From Arthrobacter oryzae (GTDB lineage Bacteria; Actinomycetota; Actinomycetes; Actinomycetales; Micrococcaceae): DNA of 64,000 bases. The number at the start of each line of letters is the position of its first letter. Within the stretch, counting starts at the first letter, position 1. The DNA is taken from assembly GCF_030718995.1 (NCBI RefSeq), contig NZ_CP132204.1:1240001-1304000 (forward strand). Direction: 5' to 3'. A model generated the notes under the pieces. It ran no database searches. It saw only the letters and a program-made list of their open reading frames with translations, and was not told where the DNA came from. Position numbers and translations under genes: made by a program. Shown here one piece after another: positions 32,837-41,350 of this stretch.

Positions 32837-34129
32837 ATGACTTCCACCGTAGGCACGCCAGCCGACGTCCAGGTCCACAAATCCCATCTGCGCACCCTCA
32901 TCGGCACCGGCATCGGCAACGCCGTCGAATGGTACGACTGGGCCATCTACGCAACATTCTCGCCCTTCATCGCGAGTGCACTGTTCAGCAAGGCGGATCC
33001 GACGTCGGCCTTCCTCGCCACCCTGGCGATCTTCGCCGTCGGATTCGTGGCCCGTCCGTTCGGCGGCTTCGTATTCGGCTGGATCGGTGACCGGATAGGC
33101 CGCAAGACGTCCATGACGTTCGCGGTGGGGCTCGCCGCACTGGGCAGCCTGCTGATCGGCATTGCCCCGACCTTCGAAGCCGTGGGAGCCTTCGCATCCG
33201 TGATGCTGCTGGTGGCCCGCCTGATCCAGGGCCTGGCCCACGGCGGCGAGCTGCCGTCGTCGCAGACCTACCTCTCCGAGATGGCCCCCAAGGAAAAGCG
33301 CGGCTTCTGGGCCACGCTGATCTACACCTCCGGCACCGCCGGAATCCTGGCCGGAACCTTGCTCGGGGCCGTCCTGTCCAACGTCCTGAGCCAGGCCGAC
33401 ATGAACGCGTGGGGCTGGCGCATCCCCTTCCTGATCGGCGGCGCGCTGGGTGTCTATGCCCTGGTGATGCGGGCACGGATGAGGGAAACCGAGGCCTTCG
33501 CAGCCGAAACGCCCAAGGAAAAGCACGAGCCGATGTGGCCGCAGATCTACCGGCACCGCAAGCAGGCACTGCAGGTCATCGGACTGACCGTCGGCCTGAC
33601 CGTGAGCTACTACATCTGGGGCGTCGTGGCGCCGAGCTACGCCGCCACCGCGCTGAAGATGGACCGCGGCGAAGCCCTCTGGGCCGGGGTGATTGCCAAC
33701 ATCGTCTTCATCGCCGCCCTGCCGTTCTGGGGCAAACTGTCGGACCGCATCGGCCGCAAGCCGGTCCTGATCGCGGGTTCAGCCGGCGCCGCGCTGTTCC
33801 ACTTCCCCATGACCTGGCTGCTGAAGGACTCCCCCTGGCAGCTGGCCGTCACGATGTCCGTGATGCTGTTCTTCATCGCCGCCAGCGCGGCCATCGTTCC
33901 GGCCGTCTACGCCGAGCTCTTCCCCACCAAGATCCGCACCGTCGGCGTCGGGGTCCCCTACTCCATCTGCGTCGCGGCCTTCGGAGGCACTGCCCCGTAC
34001 CTGCAGACCTGGCTGGGCACCATCGGACAGGCCAACCTGTTCAACGTCTACGCCGTGCTCCTGCTGCTGGTGGGCATCGCGTTCGTCTTCACCATCCCTG
34101 AGACCAAGGGCAAGGACCTGACGCACTAG
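32837..34129 (+). CDS. MHS-type MFS importer
   Basis: A 430-residue metabolite:proton symporter. It has the family start IGTGIGNAVEWYDWAIYATF, GWIGDRIGRKTSM (motif A), ARLIQGLAHGGELPSSQTYL, and the second motif GKLSDRIGRKPVLIAG. MHS members import organic acids, betaines or amino-acid derivatives. The neighbouring M20 hydrolase suggests an N-acyl amino acid or similar conjugate as substrate. GGAG lies seven bases before the ATG. A strong hairpin follows the stop by about 55 bases. Confidence 0.88.
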   Translation: MTSTVGTPADVQVHKSHLRTLIGTGIGNAVEWYDWAIYATFSPFIASALFSKADPTSAFLATLAIFAVGFVARPFGGFVFGWIGDRIGRKTSMTFAVGLAALGSLLIGIAPTFEAVGAFASVMLLVARLIQGLAHGGELPSSQTYLSEMAPKEKRGFWATLIYTSGTAGILAGTLLGAVLSNVLSQADMNAWGWRIPFLIGGALGVYALVMRARMRETEAFAAETPKEKHEPMWPQIYRHRKQALQVIGLTVGLTVSYYIWGVVAPSYAATALKMDRGEALWAGVIANIVFIAALPFWGKLSDRIGRKPVLIAGSAGAALFHFPMTWLLKDSPWQLAVTMSVMLFFIAASAAIVPAVYAELFPTKIRTVGVGVPYSICVAAFGGTAPYLQTWLGTIGQANLFNVYAVLLLLVGIAFVFTIPETKGKDLTH

Positions 34130-34184
34130 CTGTCACCGGCCGGCGGCATAGTCCGCCTGAGGGGCCAACTGAGGAGGAACGGCC

Positions 34185-34213
34185 AAGGCCGGGCGGCACT
34201 GCCGCCCGGCCTT
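34185..34213 (+). terminator. Terminator hairpin
   Basis: AAGGCCGGGCGGC and GCCGCCCGGCCTT form a perfect 13-bp stem with a three-base loop downstream of the importer. The T tract is short, as is common in GC-rich actinobacteria. Confidence 0.75.
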
Positions 34214-34312
34214 AGTTATGGTCGCGTCTGGAGCGTCACAAGCCCGGCCCGCACACCGGATGCCCAGCCGGACCTGCGTACAATCGACCGACAGCCATCT
34301 ACCAAGGGAACC

Positions 34313-34651
34313 ATGAAGAAACTCACCACGGCCCTGCTCGCCGCCGGGCTCATCATCTCCGCTTCCGCCTGCTCCGCACCGGCACAGCTGACCACAGCGG
34401 AAACCTGCGACCGGCTCAAGATCGTTGTGACGGACTCCAGCACCAGCGCCGGCAAGACCGGGATGATTATCCTGGGCAACCGGCTCCGCCCGCTCGTCGG
34501 GGGTGCCTCCGATGAGATGAAGCCCGCCGTGCAGGCGATCCTGGATTACGCCGATGAGAACGCGAAAGAGTCGCCCGACGCGGAAAAGATGGCCCAGCTG
34601 CAGGCCGACTACCAGAAGGCCGGCGCTACATTCGGGCAGTTCTGCAACTAG
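34313..34651 (+). CDS. Small lipoprotein of unknown function
   Basis: A 112-residue exported protein. The signal peptide MKKLTTALLAAGLIISASAC ends in the lipobox SASAC, giving a lipid-anchored Cys at residue 20. The mature part is helical and acidic (MKPAVQAILDYADENAKES) with two further Cys residues (ETCDRL, FGQFCN) that could form a disulfide. AAGGGA precedes the ATG. No function is suggested by motifs or neighbours. Confidence 0.75.
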   Translation: MKKLTTALLAAGLIISASACSAPAQLTTAETCDRLKIVVTDSSTSAGKTGMIILGNRLRPLVGGASDEMKPAVQAILDYADENAKESPDAEKMAQLQADYQKAGATFGQFCN

Positions 34652-35067
34652 TCGCTGCCACCAGTTGTTTCGGCGCGGCGCAGCCCTTGTCCCTATCGGC
34701 GGTTAGCCCAGGTGGACGGGAGCGGCGTCGGCGCCGGAGCCGCTGAACGTCGTCCGGTCGATCCTGATCAGGACCAGGGCAGGGGGCGGACCCCGGTTTC
34801 CTGGTGGGACTTCCGCTTGACGTCGGCAGAGATATCAAGGATGGCCACAGCGAGGGCACGGAGGTCCACTGCCTGCGCCGCTCCTTCGCCTGGGCCAACA
34901 TTTCCCATCCCCTCAGCATAGGCGCGGGAAGGACCACGGCCGGTATGATTTCCCGGGCCGGGCCGCTCCGGGTGCCACGCGTGATTCCGGCCGAAATACC
35001 CCTTAGGGTATATTGGGCGTGTTCCCGGGCCGCCGGGAAGCCATGCAGGAAGCCCCGAAGGATCAGG
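34652..35067. other. 416-base intergenic region, mostly unassigned
   Basis: The frame of the following MFS gene is open through most of this stretch but does not look like transporter sequence. On the minus strand a 40-codon stretch ending at about 34704 reads PPALVLIRIDRTTFSGSG without a start codon and could be a gene remnant. The right end holds the operator-like repeat and promoter described next. Nothing else was recognised. Confidence 0.35.
34996..35014 (+). promoter_or_regulatory. CsoR-like operator overlapping a -10 box
   Basis: ATACCCCTTAGGGTAT (34996-35011) is an inverted repeat with ATACCC and GGGTAT arms, like the C-tract/G-tract operators of CsoR-family metal or sulfur sensors. 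TATATT (35009-35014) is a good -10 for the MFS gene starting at 35068, so binding would repress. No csoR gene is in the window. Confidence 0.45.
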
Positions 35068-36360
35068 ATGAACGCAGAGGAACGGCCGGAAGGCCTGCAG
35101 CTAGACGAGTCCGCCACACCGGGAACGGCGGCCGGAGCGGACCGGGCCGGACTGGATGGCCACCGCCTTCAACGCCACGTGGTATCCGTTCTCGTCTGCG
35201 GCCAGATCCTCGGCGGCATCGGCATGGGGGCAACCCTCTCCCTGGGATCCCTGCTGGCGGCACAGCTCTCCGGATCGAACGCATGGTCCGGCATGGCAGC
35301 CACCATGAGCACCCTCGGCGCCGCTTTCGCCGCTGTCCCGCTGGCCCGCCTGGCCCAGGCCCGCGGCCGGCGGATCTCGCTGTCCACCGGCGCCCTGATC
35401 GCCGGAGCGGGAGCCGTCCTGGCCATCAGCTCCGCCGCACTGGGCCTTTTTCCGTTGCTGCTGGTGGGCCTGATGCTCCTCGGCGCGGGCTCCGCAGTAA
35501 ACCTGCAGGCACGTTTCGCCGCAACCGACCTGTCCCGCCCGGGGTCCCGGGGCCGTGACCTCTCCATAGTCGTATGGTCCACAACCATCGGTGCGGTCCT
35601 GGGGCCGAACCTCTTCGGCCCTGGCGAGACAGTCGGTGCCGCCCTCGGCCTTCCCCCGCTGACCGGCGCTTTCGCCTTTTCCGTCGCCGCCCAGCTGGCT
35701 GCCGCCGTCGTCTATTCCACCGGCCTGCGGCCGGACCCCCTGCTCACCGCCATGGCCTCACGCGTGCCCGACCTCGCAGCACCCCGGCCACAAAGCGGCC
35801 TGCGGATTCTGCGGCGCAACCCCCGGGCGCGGTATGCCGTGGCCGCTGTCGCGCTCAGCCACGCCGCCATGGTGGCGCTGATGTCCATGACGCCCGTGCA
35901 CCTGAAAGACCACGGGGCCAGCCTCACGGTGGTCGGACTGACGATCAGCCTGCACATTGCCGGCATGTACGCGCTGTCTCCCGTTTTCGGCTGGATGGCG
36001 GATAAAGCCGGCCGGCTGCGCACCATCCTGCTGGGCCAGGCCATGCTGCTGGTTTCACTCATGCTGGCCGGGCTGGCTCCGGACTCCGGCACGGCCGTCA
36101 CCGCTAGCCTGATCCTGCTGGGGCTGGGCTGGTCCGCCTCTGTTGTTGCCGGGTCGGCGCTGGTGGCCGAGTCCGCGCATGTGCAGGACCGGCCGGCGAT
36201 CCAGGGTGTTTCGGACCTGAGCATGAACGCGGCCGGGGCAACCGGCGGCGCGCTGGCCGGTCCGGTGCTGGCCGCCGTCGGGTACTCCGGGCTTGGATTC
36301 CTTTCCACCGCACTGGTGGCCGCCGTGATCATCTGGACTTTCCTGCAACCCAAACAATGA
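35068..36360 (+). CDS. MFS transporter
   Basis: A 430-residue membrane protein with about 12 helices. Segments such as GQILGGIGMGATLSLGSLLA, VPLARLAQARGRRISLSTG and GWMADKAGRLRTILLGQ show the MFS fold with both motif A copies. The ATG at 35068 follows GAAGGA. The CsoR-like repeat over its promoter hints at control by a metal or a reactive sulfur/aldehyde signal, but the substrate cannot be deduced from the protein. Confidence 0.85.
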   Translation: MNAEERPEGLQLDESATPGTAAGADRAGLDGHRLQRHVVSVLVCGQILGGIGMGATLSLGSLLAAQLSGSNAWSGMAATMSTLGAAFAAVPLARLAQARGRRISLSTGALIAGAGAVLAISSAALGLFPLLLVGLMLLGAGSAVNLQARFAATDLSRPGSRGRDLSIVVWSTTIGAVLGPNLFGPGETVGAALGLPPLTGAFAFSVAAQLAAAVVYSTGLRPDPLLTAMASRVPDLAAPRPQSGLRILRRNPRARYAVAAVALSHAAMVALMSMTPVHLKDHGASLTVVGLTISLHIAGMYALSPVFGWMADKAGRLRTILLGQAMLLVSLMLAGLAPDSGTAVTASLILLGLGWSASVVAGSALVAESAHVQDRPAIQGVSDLSMNAAGATGGALAGPVLAAVGYSGLGFLSTALVAAVIIWTFLQPKQ

Positions 36361-36486
36361 CGACGGCGGCAGTTACCTCGCGTGACGCCCAGTTACCTTT
36401 GACACGCCCGGCGCCTCCCTTTCGGGCTCCCCGATGACGCTTTGAGTCACTGGATTAACGCGGGTGAACGCGCGCGACGCGGGCCA

Positions 36487-36516
36487 TTGATGGTCCGACA
36501 GGCCGGACCGTAGTCT
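36487..36516 (+). promoter_or_regulatory. Promoter with an inverted repeat as spacer
   Basis: TTGATG (36487-36492) and TAGTCT (36511-36516) are 18 bases apart. The spacer is almost entirely GGTCCG-acaggc-CGGACC (36492-36509), a perfect six-base inverted repeat. A repressor bound there would block RNA polymerase at the binding-protein gene. Confidence 0.55.
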
Positions 36517-36527
36517 CAGTCCAATCG

Positions 36528-36543
36528 ACCGCAGGCCTGCGGT
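36528..36543. repeat. 16-bp perfect palindrome in the leader
   Basis: ACCGCAGGCCTGCGGT is a perfect palindrome a few bases after the predicted start of transcription of the binding-protein gene. It could be a second operator or an RNA hairpin. Confidence 0.55.
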
Positions 36544-36584
36544 GAAGCCCCCGCTGGGACCACCGCAATCGTGAAGGAATCCCC

Positions 36585-37778
36585 ATGTCATCGCATCAGA
36601 ACCCCGAAGGATCCACCCGCATCGTTGCGGGGCAAACCTCCAAGCCCCAAAGCTCCAATCCGAAGCGCAAGCGCGCCCTCGGAATCGGCATCGCCGCGGG
36701 CCTCGTGGCACTCATCGCCGGCGGCGCGGCAGTGGCATCGTCGCTGTCCGGCACCACGGGCAATACCGCAGCGCAGCCGGCGGCCGCAGCCGCAGCACCC
36801 GCGGCGGAGTTGAGGCTGGGCTATTTCGGCAACGTCACGCACGCCCCGGCCCTGGTGGGGGTGAAGGAAGGCTTTATTGCGAAGAGCCTGGGGGAGACGA
36901 AGCTGAGCACGCAGGTGTTCAACGCCGGGCCGGCGGCGATCGAGGCGCTGAACGCCGGGGCCATTGATGCGACGTATATCGGGCCGAATCCGGCGATCAA
37001 CTCGTTCGTGAAGAGCCAGGGCGAGTCCGTCAGCATCATTGCCGGTGCCGCGGCCGGCGGTGCGCAGCTGGTGGTCAAGCCCGGGATCGGTTCGGCCGCG
37101 GACCTGAAGGGCACGACCCTGTCAACGCCGCAGCTGGGCGGCACCCAGGATGTGGCGCTGCGGGCGTGGCTCGCCGCGCAGGGTTACAAGACCAACACCG
37201 ACGGCAGCGGCGACGTCGCGATCAACCCGACCGAGAACGCGCAGACGCTGAAGCTGTTCCAGGACGGCAAGCTCGACGGCGCATGGCTGCCTGAGCCGTG
37301 GGCTTCCCGGCTGGTGCTGCAGGCCGGCGCGAAGGTCCTGGTGGACGAGAAGGAGCTGTGGGACGGGTCGCTGACGGGCAAGCCGGGCGAGTTCCCCACC
37401 ACCATCCTGATCGTGAACAAGAAGTTCGCCGCCGCCCACCCGGAGACCGTGAAGGCGCTCCTGAAGGGCCACGCCGAATCCGTCACCTGGCTCAACTCCG
37501 CCGCCGCTGATGAGAAATCCACTGTCATCAACGCCGCCCTGAAGGAAGCCTCCGGCGCAGAACTGAAGCCCGACGTCATTGAGCGGTCCCTCAAGAACAT
37601 CGTGTTCACCGTGGATCCGCTGGCCGGCGCGTACAAGAAGCTGCTGCAGGACGGCGTGGATGCCGGCACCACCAGGCAGGCCGACATCAACGGCATCTTC
37701 GACCTCGCCGCCCTGAACAGCGTCACCACGGAAACCGGGGCCAACCAAGTCAGCGCCGCCGGGCTTGGCAAGGACTGA
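36585..37778 (+). CDS. NitT/TauT-type ABC substrate-binding protein
   Basis: A 397-residue exported binding protein. After a basic N-terminus (PKRKRALG) there is one hydrophobic anchor at about 37-55 and no lipobox, then an Ala-rich linker and the ligand domain. Typical elements are LRLGYFGNVTHAPALVGVKE, FNAGPAAIEALNAGAIDATY and GAWLPEPWASRLV. Relatives bind sulfonates, nitrate or taurine. No permease or ATPase gene is next to it, which is unusual for this class. The gene is monocistronic, with its own regulated promoter and a terminator. The ATG follows AAGGAATCCCC. Confidence 0.85.
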   Translation: MSSHQNPEGSTRIVAGQTSKPQSSNPKRKRALGIGIAAGLVALIAGGAAVASSLSGTTGNTAAQPAAAAAAPAAELRLGYFGNVTHAPALVGVKEGFIAKSLGETKLSTQVFNAGPAAIEALNAGAIDATYIGPNPAINSFVKSQGESVSIIAGAAAGGAQLVVKPGIGSAADLKGTTLSTPQLGGTQDVALRAWLAAQGYKTNTDGSGDVAINPTENAQTLKLFQDGKLDGAWLPEPWASRLVLQAGAKVLVDEKELWDGSLTGKPGEFPTTILIVNKKFAAAHPETVKALLKGHAESVTWLNSAAADEKSTVINAALKEASGAELKPDVIERSLKNIVFTVDPLAGAYKKLLQDGVDAGTTRQADINGIFDLAALNSVTTETGANQVSAAGLGKD

Positions 37779-37800
37779 GGCAGGCCACTGCCGTGATGCC

Positions 37801-37823
37801 GAGGGGGCGGCGGCCGCCCCCTC
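37801..37823. terminator. Terminator hairpin between converging genes
   Basis: GAGGGGGCGGC and GCCGCCCCCTC form an 11-bp perfect stem with a one-base centre (real loop larger). It can serve both converging genes. Confidence 0.65.
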
Positions 37824-37829
37824 TCCGGG

Positions 37830-39167
37830 TTAACCCCCGATGAAACGATCCCGTCCGGCCCGGTACCCGAACAAGGCGGCGAGCGAGCCCACCACCAGGA
37901 ACAGCACCCCCGCTGCGGCAAACGATCCGGTGGCCTGGTGCAGCTGCCCCACCATCAGCGTGCCCGTGGAGCCGACGCCGTAGCCCACGCCCTGCATCAT
38001 GCCGGACAGGTGGGCCGCCGTGTGGCCGTCCCGGGTCCGCAGCATGATCATGGTCAGCGCCACCGCGGTCAGGCTGCCCTGGCCGAGCCCCAGCAGCCCG
38101 GTCCACACCCAGATGAAGTCCAGCGGCCCGAAAATGCTCAGCGCGAACCCGCCGCCGGTCATGAGCGCCACCACCGTGTTGATGGCCCGCTGGTCACGGA
38201 ACCGGGCCGCCAGCGCCGGCGCGAAGAGTGAGCCGAGCATCTGCAGGACGATGGAGGCGGAGACGATCAGCCCCGCGGTCCCGCCGTCCACTCCGCGTTC
38301 CCGCAGGATGGGCGCCAGCCAGGCGAACACGCTGAAGGACATCATGGCCTGCAGCACCATAAAGATGGTGACCTGCCAGGCCACCGCCGAGCGCCACACG
38401 TTCACGCCGTCGGCAACGGCCTGGTGCCGCGGGTGCCGCTGCCGGACAGCCAGCGGAAGGAACAGGACAAGTACGACGGCGGCGGGCAGCGCCCAGAACC
38501 ACAGCGCCGCTGTCCACTCCCCCGACTCGGCGAACACCGGGTACGTGAACCCGGCGCCCAGGGCGGCGGAGGCGCAGATCGCGGTGGTGTACAGGCCTCC
38601 CATCAGCCCCAGCCGGTGCGGGAAGTCGCGCTTCACCAGGCCGGGCAGCAGCACGTTGCAGAGGGCGATGGCGGCGCCGCAGGCGGCTGTTCCGGCCAGC
38701 AGTGCGGGCAGGTGGCCGGCGCCGGGCAGGTCAAGCGGACGGAGCAGAAGCCCGGCGGTGAGCACGCCCATGGCTCCGAGCAGCACCCGCTCGGCACCGA
38801 ACCGCCGGGCGAGGACGGGCGCCAGCGGCGCGAATACTCCCAGCAGGGTCACCGGCACGGTGGTGAGGACCACCACCGCCCAGCCGGGCAGCCCGGCGTC
38901 GGACCGTATTTCCGGAAGCACCGCCGCGAAACTGGAGAACACCGTGCGCAGGTTCAGCCCGATCAGCACCAGGCACACGCCGAGGTAGACCAGTCCGCGG
39001 CGGCCGCTGACGTGGGTGGGTTCGGCGGCGGGCAGCTCATCGATTTCGGCGTCCACCAGCGTGCCGGCGGTGTCGCTCCTGGAGCGGCCTGGGGCTTTGG
39101 TCTTCGCGGGATCGCCCGCGGGATTGCCCGCGGCGGCGTTCTTGGCTCGGTTCGTGGCTTCGGTCAC
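37830..39167 (-). CDS. CynX/NimT-type MFS transporter
   Basis: A 445-residue transporter with a long, charged N-terminal extension (about 50 residues) and about 12 helices. The segment LIGLNLRTVFSSFAAVLPEI is the signature of the CynX/NimT group, whose named members handle cyanate or 2-nitroimidazole. GLIVSASIVLQMLGSLFAPA and RTRDGHTAAHLSGMMQGVGY also fit. The GTG at 39167 is preceded by GAGAAT at seven bases, while the ATG at 39176 overlaps that box, so GTG is preferred. Substrate unknown. Confidence 0.83.
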   Translation of the reverse strand: MTEATNRAKNAAAGNPAGDPAKTKAPGRSRSDTAGTLVDAEIDELPAAEPTHVSGRRGLVYLGVCLVLIGLNLRTVFSSFAAVLPEIRSDAGLPGWAVVVLTTVPVTLLGVFAPLAPVLARRFGAERVLLGAMGVLTAGLLLRPLDLPGAGHLPALLAGTAACGAAIALCNVLLPGLVKRDFPHRLGLMGGLYTTAICASAALGAGFTYPVFAESGEWTAALWFWALPAAVVLVLFLPLAVRQRHPRHQAVADGVNVWRSAVAWQVTIFMVLQAMMSFSVFAWLAPILRERGVDGGTAGLIVSASIVLQMLGSLFAPALAARFRDQRAINTVVALMTGGGFALSIFGPLDFIWVWTGLLGLGQGSLTAVALTMIMLRTRDGHTAAHLSGMMQGVGYGVGSTGTLMVGQLHQATGSFAAAGVLFLVVGSLAALFGYRAGRDRFIGG

Positions 39168-39207
39168 GCGCCCCATTCTCGCAGGCAGCGGCGCGCAACC
39201 GCCGCCG

Positions 39208-39801
39208 CTAGGACGTGCTGACTATCAAGTAGCGCTCGTCCGTGATCTCCTTGCCCCACAACGCCGGGTCCCCCAGCATGGTCACGGTAGCATTCTTGCG
39301 GTGGCGGCGAACCAGCTCAACGCAGCGGTCAGCGGGGATCCCCGCACCGGTTCCCCACAATCCCTCCACGAGGATTATGGTGCCCGGATCGCGAAGCAGC
39401 CCGGTCCAGCGGGCCAGGGCCGCGTCCGGATCCGGCAGAGCCCACAGCACGTGGCGGGCAAGCACCGCATCGAAGGAGCCCGGTGCCAGGGCAGGGGAAG
39501 AGGCGTCGCCCACCACGAACTCCGCAGACACCCCGGCGGCCGCAGCCTTCGCCCGGGCGATGTCCACCATGTTCCCTGACAAGTCCATGCCCCGGACCCG
39601 GTGGCCGGCACTGCCCAGCAGCAGCGAAAGACTGCCGGTCCCGCAGCCAAGGTCCGCCACGTCGCTGCCGGGTTCCGGGATCAGCGGTAACAATAGCGCC
39701 TCCCATGCTCCGCGGACGGCGGGGTCGGCGAGCCCGTGGTCCGCTTCGTCGTCGAATGTCTCGGCTTGGGCATCCCAATAGCTGCGCACGGCATCAGTCA
39801 T
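39208..39801 (-). CDS. Class I SAM-dependent methyltransferase
   Basis: A 197-residue methyltransferase. The SAM-binding motif I is VADLGCGTGSLSLLL (about 47-61), followed by VRGMDLSGNMVDIAR and the post-motif DAVLARHVLWALPD. A small-molecule acceptor is likely for this size and family, but it cannot be named. The start has a GAGACT box seven bases upstream and no ribosome site. Confidence 0.83.
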   Translation of the reverse strand: MTDAVRSYWDAQAETFDDEADHGLADPAVRGAWEALLLPLIPEPGSDVADLGCGTGSLSLLLGSAGHRVRGMDLSGNMVDIARAKAAAAGVSAEFVVGDASSPALAPGSFDAVLARHVLWALPDPDAALARWTGLLRDPGTIILVEGLWGTGAGIPADRCVELVRRHRKNATVTMLGDPALWGKEITDERYLIVSTS

Positions 39802-39863
39802 GCGGGACAGTCTCGCACGTCCGGCGCCGACTCAAAAGGCCGGGAGGTACCCCCGGGCCCAGG

Positions 39864-39926
39864 GAGTTTTTGTCCACTTATCGAGAGTTGGAGCGCTCTC
39901 ATCCCGCGTTATCTGGACAAAAACTC
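39864..39926. repeat. Intergenic inverted repeat with 13-bp perfect arms
   Basis: GAGTTTTTGTCCA (39864-39876) and TGGACAAAAACTC (39914-39926) are perfect inverse copies around 37 bases that hold a smaller GAGAG/CTCTC pair. The AT-rich arms contrast with their surroundings. It lies just upstream of trmB, downstream of nothing that needs a terminator, and looks like a small mobile or regulatory palindromic element. Confidence 0.65.
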
Positions 39927-39929
39927 AAC

Positions 39930-39935
39930 TATTCT
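39930..39935 (+). promoter_or_regulatory. TATTCT -10 box of trmB
   Basis: TATTCT ends seven bases before the ATG at 39943. The bases between, GGAAGGG, are purine-rich but too close to act as a normal ribosome site, so a leaderless start is likely. Confidence 0.4.
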
Positions 39936-39942
39936 GGAAGGG

Positions 39943-40914
39943 ATGAGTGAATCCCCAGAAACCCCCGAGTCCGCACCTGCCCAGACGCCGGAGGCCACCC
40001 CGGGTTCAGCCGCCGACCAGCCGCAGGCGGCCCGGCCGGTGACCCCTGGCAGCCAGGCGTCCTTCGGCACCTACGGCGGCCGGCCTGTCAGCTTCGTTCG
40101 CCGCGGAACCCGTTTGCAGGGCCGCCGGCAGCTGGCCTGGGAGGAGCACTCGGACCGCTGGGCGGTTGACGTCCCGCGGCACATCGCCAACACTTCCGTG
40201 CACCCCGACTACGTTTTCGACGCCGCGGCGGAGTTCGGACGCACGGCTCCGCTGATCGTGGAGATCGGTTCGGGCCTCGGCGATGCCGTCTGCCACGCGG
40301 CCGAAGAGAACCCGGACTGGGATTTCCTGGCTGTGGAGGTCTACACCCCCGGGCTCGCCAACACCATGATCAAGATCAACAGCCGCGGGCTCAGCAACGT
40401 CCGCGTGGTGGAAGCCAACGCGCCCGAGGTCCTCGCCACCATGCTGCCGGCAGGCTCCGTCAGCGAGGTCTGGGTCTTCTTCCCCGACCCCTGGCACAAG
40501 TCGCGCCACCATAAGCGCCGCCTGATCCAGCCCGAGTTCGCCGCGCTCGTTGCCGCGGCGCTGAAGCCCGGCGGCCTGTTCCGGGTGGCCACCGACTGGT
40601 CAAACTACGCCGTCCACGTCCGCGATGTGATGGCCGGCTCCGCCGATTTCGTGAACCTGCACGACGGCGAGCGCAGGGGTCCCGAAAGCCCGCTCACGCA
40701 GGTATGGCAGTCCGGGGTTGAATCCCTGGTGGGCGGCGCGCCGGTCAAGGAGGGCCGCGCCCCGGTGAGCACCGAACACACCGGCCCCAACGAGGGCGTG
40801 GACGAAACCGGCGGCTGGGCGCCGCGGTTCGAGGGCCGGATCCGGACGAGCTTCGAAAACAAGGCGCACGAAGCGGGCCGGCTCATCTTCGATCTGTGCT
40901 ATCGGCGGCTATGA
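39943..40914 (+). CDS. trmB: tRNA (guanine-N7)-methyltransferase
   Basis: Methylates G46 of tRNA with S-adenosylmethionine. The 323-residue protein has a Pro/Ala-rich N-terminal tail (1-50), then RPVSFVRRGTRLQGRRQLAW, the SAM motif LIVEIGSGLGDAV, and the family signature EVWVFFPDPWHKSRHHKRRL. FRVATDWSNYAVHV follows. The C-terminus is longer than in E. coli, with an insert rich in Glu/Gly before the final FEGRIRTSFENK, as seen in actinobacteria. The start agrees with the -10 box just upstream. Confidence 0.93.
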   Translation: MSESPETPESAPAQTPEATPGSAADQPQAARPVTPGSQASFGTYGGRPVSFVRRGTRLQGRRQLAWEEHSDRWAVDVPRHIANTSVHPDYVFDAAAEFGRTAPLIVEIGSGLGDAVCHAAEENPDWDFLAVEVYTPGLANTMIKINSRGLSNVRVVEANAPEVLATMLPAGSVSEVWVFFPDPWHKSRHHKRRLIQPEFAALVAAALKPGGLFRVATDWSNYAVHVRDVMAGSADFVNLHDGERRGPESPLTQVWQSGVESLVGGAPVKEGRAPVSTEHTGPNEGVDETGGWAPRFEGRIRTSFENKAHEAGRLIFDLCYRRL

Positions 40915-40920
40915 TGCACC

Positions 40921-41328
40921 ATGGCCTCCGCACCGCCGCCGGTACCTCCGCACGTCCCGCAGCGCCGGTCCGCTGACTCGCGCGGGCTGGCGGCCGGCAT
41001 CACCAGCCTCGTCACCGCAGTGCTGGCGCCGGTGGCGGCCATGTTCGGCCTCTCGACGTTCATCATGGCGGCCGCGGAGCCCCTCCTGGCCAACGTCCCG
41101 CTGCCTGACACCAGCGGTTACTGGGTCCTGCTGACCGTCCTGGTGGGCCTCCTGGCCGGGCTGGTCCTGACCTCGGTGATCACCGGAATCGTGGCCATCA
41201 GGCGCTCACAGCGGATGAACGCCGGCAGGATCACCGGACTGCTGGGCCTGGCGTTTACGGCGTTCAACATGACGGGTGGCCTCTGGACCTGGGCCGGCTT
41301 GGCCGGACCGTGGCCCCTCCTCGGCTAA
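40921..41328 (+). CDS. Small membrane protein, possibly DUF4190-like
   Basis: A 135-residue protein with a short Pro-rich N-terminus and three or four membrane helices: LAAGITSLVTAVLAPVAAMF, YWVLLTVLVGLLAGLVLTSV and ITGLLGLAFTAFNM. The IVAIRRSQRMNAGRITGLLG segment recalls DUF4190 proteins, whose role is unknown. The TATGAT box five bases before the ATG overlaps the trmB stop region and suggests a leaderless transcript. Confidence 0.6.
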   Translation: MASAPPPVPPHVPQRRSADSRGLAAGITSLVTAVLAPVAAMFGLSTFIMAAAEPLLANVPLPDTSGYWVLLTVLVGLLAGLVLTSVITGIVAIRRSQRMNAGRITGLLGLAFTAFNMTGGLWTWAGLAGPWPLLG

Positions 41329-41350
41329 GCACCGGGTGCCGGGCCAGGCG

